Assembly: GCA_002682825.1 (NCBI GenBank)
Contig: NOKP01000051.1
Span: forward strand, 124,001 to 188,000
DNA: 64,000 nucleotides
From: Neonectria sp. B-13
Taxonomy: Eukaryota > Ascomycota > Sordariomycetes > Hypocreales > Nectriaceae
Direction: 5' to 3'
Made by a program: the position numbers and the translations under genes. Every line of letters starts with the position of its first letter. The first letter of the stretch is position 1. Under the pieces are notes generated by a model. It had not been told where the DNA came from. It was given only the letters and a program-made list of their open reading frames with translations, and did not search any database. Of this stretch, positions 55,446 to 64,000 are shown one piece after another.

Positions 55446-56662
55446 ATGCTCCTCTCTCATGTATGGGCCTGTTTAGCGGTGGTTGCTGCGGCACACATAC
55501 CTCAGCACCGCCGCAGCTCCGAGAACAGCGTTCTAGCAGTTTCCTTGGCTGCCTCTTCCGGAAAGACAACCCAAATTGAGGCGACGATCACCAACGTCGG
55601 AACTACAGACTTGAATCTGCTCAAGCTGGGCACAATTCTGGACGACAGACCAGTGAAAAAGTTGACGGTAGTTTCTGAAAGTGGTATGAATATAGTCATC
55701 CCAGACCCTCGCATTTTCTCGTCCTAACGGAAGCTTCAGGAAAGGAAGTCTTGTTCACAGGAATTGAGCTTAGCTTGTACCATGATCTCTTAAACCAGGA
55801 GCACTTCAAAAAGCTATCGGCCGGGTCCTCCATTACTCGGGTCATCGACGTCAGCACCATTTATGACTTCGAGCCGGGCACATACTCTGTTTTCGCAGAG
55901 GGAACTCTCCCTATTGCCTCTGGAGAGTCCACCAAGACGAAAGCGTCGCAGTCTGCTGCGGCTTATAAGTCTAACACCATATCTATCACAATCGACGCGT
56001 CGTCAACCGCAAACTCGGAAAATTCCTGGTCGAAACGCACTATCCTTCAAAATAACTGCACAGCGGAGCAACATAAGGCAACTCTCAATGGAATCCGGAA
56101 CTGCGAGTCCCTTGCCCGAGCTGCCGCTGCAGATGCTGCAGACGTGACCTCGGCAAGGTTTGTAGAGTATTTCAAGTCCAACCAGACAAAGGATCGGGAG
56201 CACGTCTCAGGCAGACTCCTAGCCGTTGCTGAGGAGTGCTCTTCCTCTAATAGCGGCGAGACTAGGGTCTTTTGTCAGGATCGATATGGGTACTGTGAGA
56301 GTGACGGTCCGCTTCTGGCTTACACGACCTGGGTCAACGGCTATGTTGTCATGTGCCCCTTGTTTTATGAGACTCTGCCCCCGTTACCCAAGCTGTGCCA
56401 TAAGCAAGATCATGCCACAACGACCATCCACGAAATGACGCACGCCAGACCTGTGTATCCGGAGGAGGTTGCGACAAACGACTATGCCTACGGTTACGAG
56501 AATAGCACCGCTTTGGACCCCGTGTCGTGTTTATACAACGCTGACAACTACTCCTTGTATTCAAACGGTAAGCCATTCGAGCCGTTGCTAAAAGTCCAAA
56601 ATTAGCAATATTATCAGCCTAATGCATGCTAACTAATTTTAGCTGTGTATCTCAAGTGCTAA
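55446..56662 (+). CDS. Deuterolysin-type secreted metalloprotease (M35 family)
   Basis: A secreted zinc endopeptidase made as a preproprotein. Exons 55446-55683, 55740-56567 and 56643-56662 give 361 residues. A signal peptide (LLSHVWACLAVVAAA) is followed by a propeptide (about 20-190) with the immunoglobulin-like pattern IEATITNVGTTDLNLLKLGT. The protease domain begins after the basic site WSKR at about 195. The zinc site is TTIHEMTHA (HExxH), and NDYAYGY provides the aspzincin Asp. The protein ends NAVYLKC, where the family typically has AVYYGC; the last exon of 20 nt is needed for this. Conserved cysteines (NCTAEQ, NCESLA, EECSSS, VFCQD, CESDG) fit disulfides. Confidence 0.92.
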
Positions 56663-58152
56663 TCTCAGTTGAACGAGATGCGAGGTCCCTCCGAGTTGGG
56701 ATGATTCGTCAACGTATTTGGACACATAGGTTGGTAACAACACGGTTTCTACAGGTAAAACAGTCGTCTAGACAAGAAGAGAAATGGTTTAGGTAGCGCA
56801 GGTAGCTCTTGCAAGTTGCAGCTGTAATTTTACCAAGAGCCCTATGGCTACAGCTGATGATCTTGACCAAGCAATCGCGATAAAAATGTTGTAAATTTGC
56901 TTCTCACTGCGTAGAACAATCTTTTGCAGCAACTTTAAGCTGGTGCTGAAGGTATGCCACCTGCCCCCCGCCACCTCAGCCTGGTTTCCTCGCCAGAAAC
57001 ATTCAACTCAGCCAAGCTGACCTGAGACCCATTTCCCCATGAAAGGTTCTGACGCGCTTATCAACGAGCTTCTTCTTGAGTGTGCTCATGGCGTATCTTG
57101 CTGTCCAGTATCTTGTTCTGGGGGCTCACACCTTTACTTTGCCCCATGCTCTTGGGCGCCTCAAATCGATGCTCGTTGGGGAGAAAGCCACACCATTAAT
57201 GTGCACGAGCGATTCGGAGGCGACAGACACACGAGACGGAGTTTTTGCGTTACTTGGTTTCATGCCCCGAGCTCAAGTGTTCAGACTGGACTATTCCATC
57301 TCCTCCCATCACGCCAAAATCGGAACGACCGCCCACCTTCTCTTAAACGAACATTGCATTGGTATCTTCATAGAAGCTCGTGGGTATCAGATTCCATTAA
57401 ATCATCCGTCGTGGCTTGAAGATTAGACTATTTTAGGCATGGGAGAACGACTCCGTCGAATGTCGGACCTTGGGGGGTGGGACCGCATTTTGCAGAACGG
57501 TTAAAACTGGTATAAAGTCCACCACTCTTTGCGTGGAAGCTACGCAACCAGACAACAATGCGAGTGGCTCAGCTAAATTTTCTAAAGAACACAAGTAACT
57601 TTCAGGGAGTTAGTTATCTTAGACTATAACATTTCTCCGTAGTCAATATTCGTGTGATCTACCCTGGATGCCGCCTGTGTTAATGCCGGGGGTTTCGACG
57701 TAAAAACCGAGATGAAGGATCCACACGGGTTACATTAAGGCCAATCCAAAATGAGAAATGATGCTCGGAACGGACCAAGCCACAAGCAGCGACTGGCAAT
57801 TTTTGGTGGTTCACGAAGTTCGCCTAGCAAGCCAAGCGCGCCTAGCAAGGGTCAAGATCTGAGGTGGTCTGTTCGTGGTCTCAGCCGACAAGCGAGGCGT
57901 TACTAGCTTCGTGGCCCGATGGCATACTAGTCTATGCGGAAAAATTGGCCCATGTTGATTTACCATCCTGGATGTCTCTTGTCTTAGGTCGGGAACATCG
58001 GGAATATCAGGAACATGGGACTCGAAATTTGAAGACTACCTCTAGTGGTGTATTTCACTATGTACTGCTGTGTCTATAGAATATTTTACAGCTAATTATT
58101 AAAAGGCCTGATATCGGTGTGCCAATGCTGTTTGCAGTCGGGCAAAAAGTGC
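56663..58152. other. Intergenic region containing a HET relic
   Basis: About 1.5 kb. The HET-like fragment at about 57039-57426 is annotated separately. The rest shows no gene. A loosely repeated gggaacat motif is seen at about 57990-58020. Confidence 0.4.
57076..57426 (+). pseudogene. HET-domain gene relic (C-terminal part of domain)
   Basis: A 116-codon frame contains DSEATDTRDGVFALLGF, LDYSIS and later IPLNHPSWLED. This order (T/S-D-x-RD-x-VFALLG, DYS, then PSW-x-D) is typical of the part following the HET core in HET proteins. The domain start (SYVW...DALCI) is missing upstream, and the frame ends at 57426. It seems to be a truncated remnant. Confidence 0.5.
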
Positions 58153-59778
58153 CTACGAATTGGCAATAACAAAGTCCAGAATGGTGAGATTCGGCCCAGC
58201 CCAGTGCTTCTTTGCCCGACCGAACCACAAGACGAGTGTAACAAGGAGAACGACGACCATGACGGGCCCGCAGTAGTTCATGTTCGCAGCAGTGACAGGA
58301 AGAGTGGATGGGAAGGGGAGGAAGACAATAATGTACAGGGTGTAGACCAAGGCGAAGGAGTTGACGTAGATTCCGTATCGGCCAAGGTTCCACTCTCCCA
58401 GCTTGACACCGCCGCTGTTGAATCGAGCATACAGAATGCTGCTGATGGCAATGGCGTAGCTGATGTAGAGGGCCATGGACGACAGGGACGTGATGGCACC
58501 AAAGGCCACGTAGCTGGAGCTTCCGATGTTGAGAAGGCAGAGGGCGCAAACCAGGAAGACGGTCAAAACGATGGAACGGATGGGAACGCGGTGCTTGGGG
58601 CTGACGTAGGCGAAGTAGGCAGGCATGCCACCGTCTCGGGACCAGGCCCAGGTCAGACGCGACACGGAAGCGATGTTGGCCAAGTTGACGCTGAAGGAAA
58701 TGACGAAGAGACCGGTGATCATGGCGGTGGTGGCCTTCTCGGAACCAGTAACGGAGAGAAGGATGGTGAGGATAGGGCTAGTCGAGTTCAATGCGTCGTC
58801 GATGGAGCCCATGGAGGCCAGAAGGACGTTGACCATGATGAAGCCGAGGCAGCCGTTCATGAAGATGGACCAGAACATGGCACGGGGCACGGCGGACTTG
58901 GCTTTTCGGGTCTCCTCGCTCATGTGGATGGCACTGTCGAAACCGGTGAAACTCCACACGCAGGTGAGCATGCCCAAGTTCCAGGCGATGTAGGTATCAT
59001 CCCAGCCGGAGACAGTGTTGGACTTGAGCCAGAAGCTGCTGTCGTGACGGCTGCCCATGACACCGAGGACAACGGCGAAGACAACGAACAGGCAGACATG
59101 CAGAACACCGGCAACCATCTCGATCCAGGGAATCATATCGAAGGCGTAGGTGTTCATGAGGCCCTGGAGCACGCACATGGCGATGACCAGGAGGGAGGTG
59201 TGCCAGCCGCCGGGGACGTAGTTGGGGTGGTTGAGCTGGATCATGGACTCCAGGAGGATGATGGTGACGTTGGCGATGCCGGCCAGCAGCGAGATGTACC
59301 CGAACCAGGTCGCCCATCCCTGGACGTAGGTGGCGAAGCGTCGGATGTACGGGGGCGCAAGGTGGTAGGTCCAGTGGTACTGGGCACCGGCGACAGGCTG
59401 GATGGAGGCCATCTCACCGAGGGAAGCGGCCTGGCAGAGGGCACCGCAGAAGACGATGATGAAGCTGAAGAGAAAGGTCTGGGGGCCGCCGTTGTACAGG
59501 GCAAAGTACATGTTTCTGGGTTGCGTTAGATGGCTATTCACACAGCATGACACAAAGGCGTGCCATGGGCATCAGGGAACTAACGTGCACATGCCTTCCC
59601 ATAGCGACATGTATGTCAGGGAAAAGGCAAACAGCTGCGAGAAGGAAAAGACCCTCCGCGTCCGGGTCTGGTTGTACACCGACGAGTTGCCATCGCCCGT
59701 CTTGGTGGTCGCGTCGACGGTGACCTCTTCCTTGGTGCCGTGCGGCATCTCGATGTCGACTTCGTCGGAGTGAGACAT
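58153..59778 (-). CDS. APC-superfamily amino-acid/GABA-choline-type permease
   Basis: A plasma-membrane permease for amino acids, GABA, choline or polyamine-like compounds. Exons 59778-59585 and 59515-58153 give 518 residues with about 12 helices. The N-terminal tail is hydrophilic. Family features are FSFSQLFAFSLTYMSLWEGM, NGGPQTFLFSFIIVFCGALCQAASLGEMASIQPVAGAQYHW, FTGFDSAIHMSEETRKAKSAVPRAM and SRDGGMPAYFAYVSPKHRVPIRS. These match the yeast Uga4/Hnm1-like branch. The frame opens at 59850; MSHSDEVDIE at 59778 is the natural start. A TATA-like ttaatatttaag lies about 110 bp upstream (59886-59897). Confidence 0.93.
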
Positions 59779-61310
59779 GGTGAAGGAGCGAAAGGTGCAA
59801 GGACCAGGAGTTTGCAAAGAGAGTTTGGTTAGTCGACGAGAACAAGGCACGTCGTTCTGCAGGTTGGGAGGTGACTGCGGGGGGGTTAATATTTAAGAGA
59901 TGCCGTGGCGTCGCGACAGACAAGGCAAGGTGCTATGTAAGGGTTCTACAGTCAGCAAGCATCCCGGTATCCCGGCAGACGAGGGGCACGGAACGCGTGG
60001 AGGTTTTCGATGTACAGTAGTAGTCTACTAGACTATCCAGGACGACTGCGACAGTGGTTGCGTTTCTTCTGGGTCCACTGAGGCCACTGAGGCGAGATAG
60101 ATTGCCCTCTGCAGGTAAGAGGAGTCTCCTTGAGGAGCCCTCGCTGTGGCGTGGCTGTACGTGTGAGATCCGATTGGCAGCCAGGATGGCCGGCAACGAC
60201 AAACTATCGGGTCCAGCAGGACCCCGTCAACTCGTTCACGCGCCATTGCCGCCATGGATGCAAGGTGGAGGAGCTGAGGACCTTGAGACGTGCCATGAGG
60301 ATTTCCCCTTGTCTCCGAACGGTTTGGTAGCATTGCTGAGAACAATGCCCACCGGAATCCAGGCAGTGGGTAGCAGCAGTACTAGCACTAGCACTCACTG
60401 TACATAGTGGCACGGAAGGATTCTGAATGTGAGTGGGACTCGGGACTGGACTGGAGCCTCGACAGGGGGAATGCATAAGCTGGGAGGCTCCCAAGGACCT
60501 GGACTTGGCCGAACCGCGACTGGACTGGGACCGGGAATCGGGAGTGGCCGACTACCCAGCGGAAGTCAGCCGGGAATAGTGGACTTTCTAGTCCTGAGAC
60601 TCTCTAGCTTGTCGAATCATAGCCTCTGAGTTCCAGTCCAGTGTCTAGCTCGGTGGGTTGCTCGTCTCACACTAATACTAGCCGAGCCCGGTCCGTCGAC
60701 GGGTCGCTCAACTGGCTCGACGGGTCGGTCCCTAGCGGTATCCCACTTTCCCCTTGGTAGCTTGGCCCAAATGCCTCCCGACAGAAGCAATCCGTGTTCT
60801 CGCCGCCCAGATTGGGGTTGTCGTGGTTCGTGGCGTTGTCGGCCAGGAGCCGTTTCGGGACCTTTGCTGAGCGGGCGGGCGGGCGCGCTTGAATCCTTGG
60901 ACCTTGCTTGATGCAGGAGAAATCATGCGGATTGGAGACAAGAAGGAAAAAGCATGTTTTTCTTCTTCGCCTTTCTTTTCTTTCGCTTACGACATAATTA
61001 GTACCAAGTACCCAAGCACGGTCTGTAAGGTAACCCTGGGTCAACGAACACACTGCCTACGTGTACGTACATAGTATTCATTGGCACGTCGTGCGTGGGT
61101 GTCGTGTGAATCCATAGTCCGTAGCGCAGATATAGAAGGGCGACGATCCCCATCCGTGATGGGACTGGCGGGGGACCCTCGATCGATTGCAACTCGGAAG
61201 ATCAATCAAACAAGACAGACAGACGCGCCAGGACGAACTGGCCCTAACCCCGATTCTTGTCACTTGTCGCCCGTAAGTCATGTTGAGGTCGATACCCTGA
61301 CACTCTCACA
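59779..61310. other. Intergenic region, divergent promoters
   Basis: About 1.5 kb between the permease (minus) and the rhodopsin-domain gene (plus). It includes the TATA-like element at 59886-59897 and a G/C-rich, internally repetitive stretch at about 60430-60560 (repeated gactggact and cggga units). Open frames here show no recognisable domain. Confidence 0.4.
59886..59897 (-). promoter_or_regulatory. TATA-like element of the APC permease gene
   Basis: On the minus strand the sequence reads CTTAAATATTAA, about 110 bp before the start codon at 59778. Spacing suits a TATA box. Confidence 0.35.
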
Positions 61311-62702
61311 ATGTCCTCCGACTTGCAAGCGGCGCCGCCGTACTATGCCCTCACCAGCGACGACCACGCCGCCCTGGTGGTTGTGGCCTCCATCGTCTTC
61401 CTCGTCTACGCCATCCTGGGCACAGTCACAAAGCTCCTGATCCGCCTCAACATCACCTCCATGAGGGATTACGACTTTACCCTGCTCGTTGGACTGGTCC
61501 TGTACTTCGTCCAGACCGCCTGCGTCATCGCCGCCTGCAAGACAGGCCTCGGTCAGCACTATGAATCTCTATCGTCGGGTTCTTTCGAGCGTTACAGCAA
61601 GGTAGGTGCACTCGATCATCTAAGGCACGACGACCGTCCCGAGGGCATGGAACGATCCATGCCCGGGCCTTACCGGTCACTTGGGAGACCCCAGCTAAGT
61701 TGTGTCGCAGTTGATGTATGCCTCTCGGATCCTGGCGATATTCATCAGCGCCAGCACCAAGATCTCGCTCTGCCTCCTCATCAGGCAGATCAACAACCAA
61801 GGACGGCTCAACATCGCCAACATGGTCCTCGGAGTGGTGGTCACCATCTGGACCATCGCCGGCTTCTTCACCATCGTCTTCCAGTGTCCACTGCCGTCGC
61901 CGTGGCTGGCTTCCGGCATGGACCAGTGCCCCAACTTTGGGCCCATCTACGTCTTCAACGGCGTGATGGACATATTGACTGATGTCGCCTTATGCATCCT
62001 GCCCGTCGCCATGATGTGGCATGTCCAGACCACGACGAGGAGGAAAGCCGTTGTCATGGCCCTCTTTGGCACTCGTATCATGTTTGTGTCTCCGATTCCG
62101 CCTCGACGACAGAGGATAGAGCTAACCTGCTATCTAGTGTTCCTATCGTGACGATTCCCAGCTTGTCCAACGCCAACTATCTCTTCAGCGACTACTCTGA
62201 CCCTACCTGGCTTGCGGTCCCCAGGACCATTTGGTTCCAGACCTCGCTGGGTCTTTCCGTGCTTACGGTCTGCATTCCCAGTCTCAAGGGCATCATCGAC
62301 AGTTTGCTCGGCTCGACGGCCGTGGCGGCTATCCAGGCACCCTACGACCTACGTGATAGTGGCGGAAAGGGAAGCGGCAAACGAAGCGGCCTTGAGCTAA
62401 CAGCCATCGGCGACGGCTCCAAGGCGGCGTCTCACGACGTGAGCGGGCGGAACAACACGCTCAAACTAAGCTCCAAGGGCAAGACTCCCGACACCGCATG
62501 GTACACCACTGTGGATCGCGAGACCAAGGTCAGGCATGGTGGAAGCTCGAGCATTAGCGGGAGCGAGAGCGTGCGAAAGCTGACGGAAGGGGTCATAGTG
62601 GTCCGAGATGAGTTTGAGATCCACTACGACGACAGGAGGTCACGGAATACAATGTCGAGAGAGGGTTCGCTGGGGTCATCCGATGCTGGGTATCGTATGT
62701 AG
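61311..62702 (+). CDS. Rhodopsin-domain (PTH11-like) integral membrane protein
   Basis: A 408-residue membrane protein from exons 61311-61601, 61711-62081 and 62138-62702. Seven hydrophobic segments fit the fungal rhodopsin-like domain family, which includes Pth11-type candidate G-protein-coupled receptors. Typical pieces are YDFTLLVGLVLYFVQTACVI with Y/D after helix 2, LMYASRILAIFISASTKISL, CPLPSPWL, NFGPIYVFNGVMDILTDVAL and PRTIWFQTSLGLSVLTVCIPSLKG. The C-terminal about 125 residues are a Ser/Gly/charged cytosolic tail. There is no N-terminal CFEM domain. Exon 3 continues IIVPIVTIPSLSN only after splicing at 62081/62138. The ligand is unknown. Confidence 0.88.
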
Positions 62703-64000
62703 AATTTAGGCAGGCGTCCAATGAAATAGACTAGAAGCAATAGAAATGATTTTGGTATAGCACTGCACCAAATGTACTTGTTACATATCCACTCCGCCTC
62801 TTAGCGAAGTGCCCTCTATGCAAAACAAGGGTTGTGGTGGCTTCGTGTGTCTTGGCAGTGGAAATCTCTGCCGAGTCAAGACTTCCCTGCATCCAGCGGC
62901 AGAATGACTAAAGAAGTGCCGCAATACCGGGCGACTGTGGCAGCTAGTTTTGCCTTCTATTATAGTGATCTAGGGCCGGGGGAGGACGGCACCCAGGTGT
63001 GCCAGTCTAACGAGCGGGGGGCGATAGGCGATAGGCGTACGAACCGTCGACTTTTTCTTCCCGTTCCCTTTGTTATCCCCGGCTCCCCGTCCTGTTCCCC
63101 AAAAATGTACCCGGTAAAACCGTGGCATTGCAGGGTTGCGATAGCGTCAAGTTGCGGAAGCATTCGCAAATCCACTAGATAGTCCAGCTACCCTACAAGC
63201 GCTCCACTCCTCCATGAAACCCTGGCTGGCACTACGGTACGGTACCATGGCGCCTGACGGGCCGGCTCCGGCAGAACAACGACTCGGCTCTTGGGAAAGC
63301 TGGGAAGAGACGACTACCACGGAAAGACGAATAGGGCTAGAGCCACGAGGAAACAACGGCGGAGTTTGAGAAGCTCGGCCTGTCCTGGTTGCCTGGGGCT
63401 GGTGAAGCAGCCGCGTGACCCAAGTGCTCTGCGGCATTATACTAGCCAAAAAGCAAGGAATCCTTGCGAGCGAAAAAGGAGACGACGGAACCGAGAAACT
63501 CAACTCTGCAACAATCCGTTTGCGCCGCTTCTCCCCATCGTTAGCTCCCGAGAATGGCGTGGACGACGTCTGAGGTGCTGAGTTTGTTCCCCATACGTAT
63601 CGTATCGCCCTCGCAACGACCCTCCCACTCCCGCTCCCACTCCCGCTCCCATTCCCACTCCCACCGTACGAGGTTGGAACTTGGAAGCCCAGGTTATGCG
63701 GACGTCCGTAAGCTAGTCTCGCATCACCACCGTCAGCGGCCTGGAAGCACGCTCGCCCCACAAAGGTGCTTCCACGAATCCGGGTCCATGGTTGTCGGGA
63801 CACGGAGCCGCGGCCGTCTGATTCTCTGCTCCGCTTAACAATCAATGGACGGAAGCCATGCACTGCATGCAGCTGGGAAGTGCCGGGACCTGCTGTCGGA
63901 ATTATCCCGTTCCTGGGCTTGGGACTGGGCCTGGACATGGAGAAGACCCTTGTCGTCGTCTCCGGAAGCAGCTGGGTTCCAGCTCCAGGTCGTTGATCGT
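62703..64000. other. Right-end region without a supported gene
   Basis: About 1.3 kb. The 263-codon minus frame at 63147-63938 is low complexity (SGSGSGSG from the tandem repeat) and overlaps open frames on the other strand, so I do not call it a gene. The GC-rich tandem repeat at 63620-63663 lies here. Confidence 0.4.
63620..63663. repeat. Hexanucleotide tandem repeat
   Basis: About seven copies of CTCCC(A/G), partly in a 12-bp alternating pattern (cccactcccgct). It is a microsatellite-type tract that creates Gly-Ser or Ser-Arg/His repeats in overlapping frames. Confidence 0.75.

Noticed and set aside
58117..59529. 470-codon plus-strand open frame
   Set aside because: It is the antisense shadow of the APC permease, rich in Gly/Asp/His from complementary codons, with no recognisable domain.
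63147..63938. 263-codon minus-strand open frame
   Set aside because: It is low complexity, with its centre produced by a hexanucleotide tandem repeat; it has no domain, and long frames exist on the opposite strand in this GC-rich DNA.

Overview
This window looks like chromosomal DNA of a filamentous ascomycete (Pezizomycotina, probably a Sordariomycete). Genes are interrupted by short introns of about 45-100 nt with GT...CTAAC/CTGAC...AG signals. The protein families are typical of these fungi: Zn2Cys6 regulators, HET-domain proteins, Dal5-type MFS permeases, a secreted intradiol dioxygenase, a deuterolysin and a rhodopsin-domain membrane protein. I rebuilt about 22 protein genes exon by exon from splice signals and reading frame. 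I saw no tRNA, rRNA, CRISPR or intact transposon.

Layout, left to right. 0-10 kb: the 5' part of a cytochrome P450 shares a 375-bp promoter with a C2H2 plus Zn2Cys6 regulator; then come a decayed aldehyde dehydrogenase facing away from an aryl-alcohol dehydrogenase, a 3.2-kb gene-poor stretch, and a small sterol-desaturase-type hydroxylase. 10-19 kb: a HET-domain protein and a seven-exon GH63-type glycosidase, then another gene-poor stretch. 18.8-22 kb: two secreted proteins (CAP/PR-1 and GH16 glucanase). 22.7-25.4 kb: a 733-residue protein joining a fungal STAND-like helical N-terminus, a cysteine cluster and TPRs resembling the Cyc8/Ssn6 corepressor; I consider this the most unusual gene here. 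27.5-34 kb: secreted intradiol dioxygenase, Zn2Cys6 regulator and MFS permease. 34-41.4 kb: a broken HET-like gene, an MCT-type MFS transporter, a rhamnogalacturonan acetylesterase and a 2-oxoglutarate/Fe(II) oxygenase. 41.8-52 kb: MFS permease, carboxylesterase, FMN 2-hydroxyacid oxidase, Zn2Cys6 regulator and class III aminotransferase, packed like a catabolic cluster. 52.9-56.7 kb: a Ser/Thr-rich surface protein and a deuterolysin on either side of an AT-rich block. 57-64 kb: a HET relic, an amino-acid/GABA-type permease and a rhodopsin-domain membrane protein.

Most genes fit saprotrophic or plant-associated nutrition: breakdown of polysaccharide, aromatic compounds, esters and protein, paired with uptake permeases and local regulators. 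The HET genes and the STAND-like/TPR protein add a self/non-self recognition theme. Three introns appear to use GC-AG splice sites, which could mislead automated gene calls. Function assignments come from recognising family motifs by eye; no database search was run.
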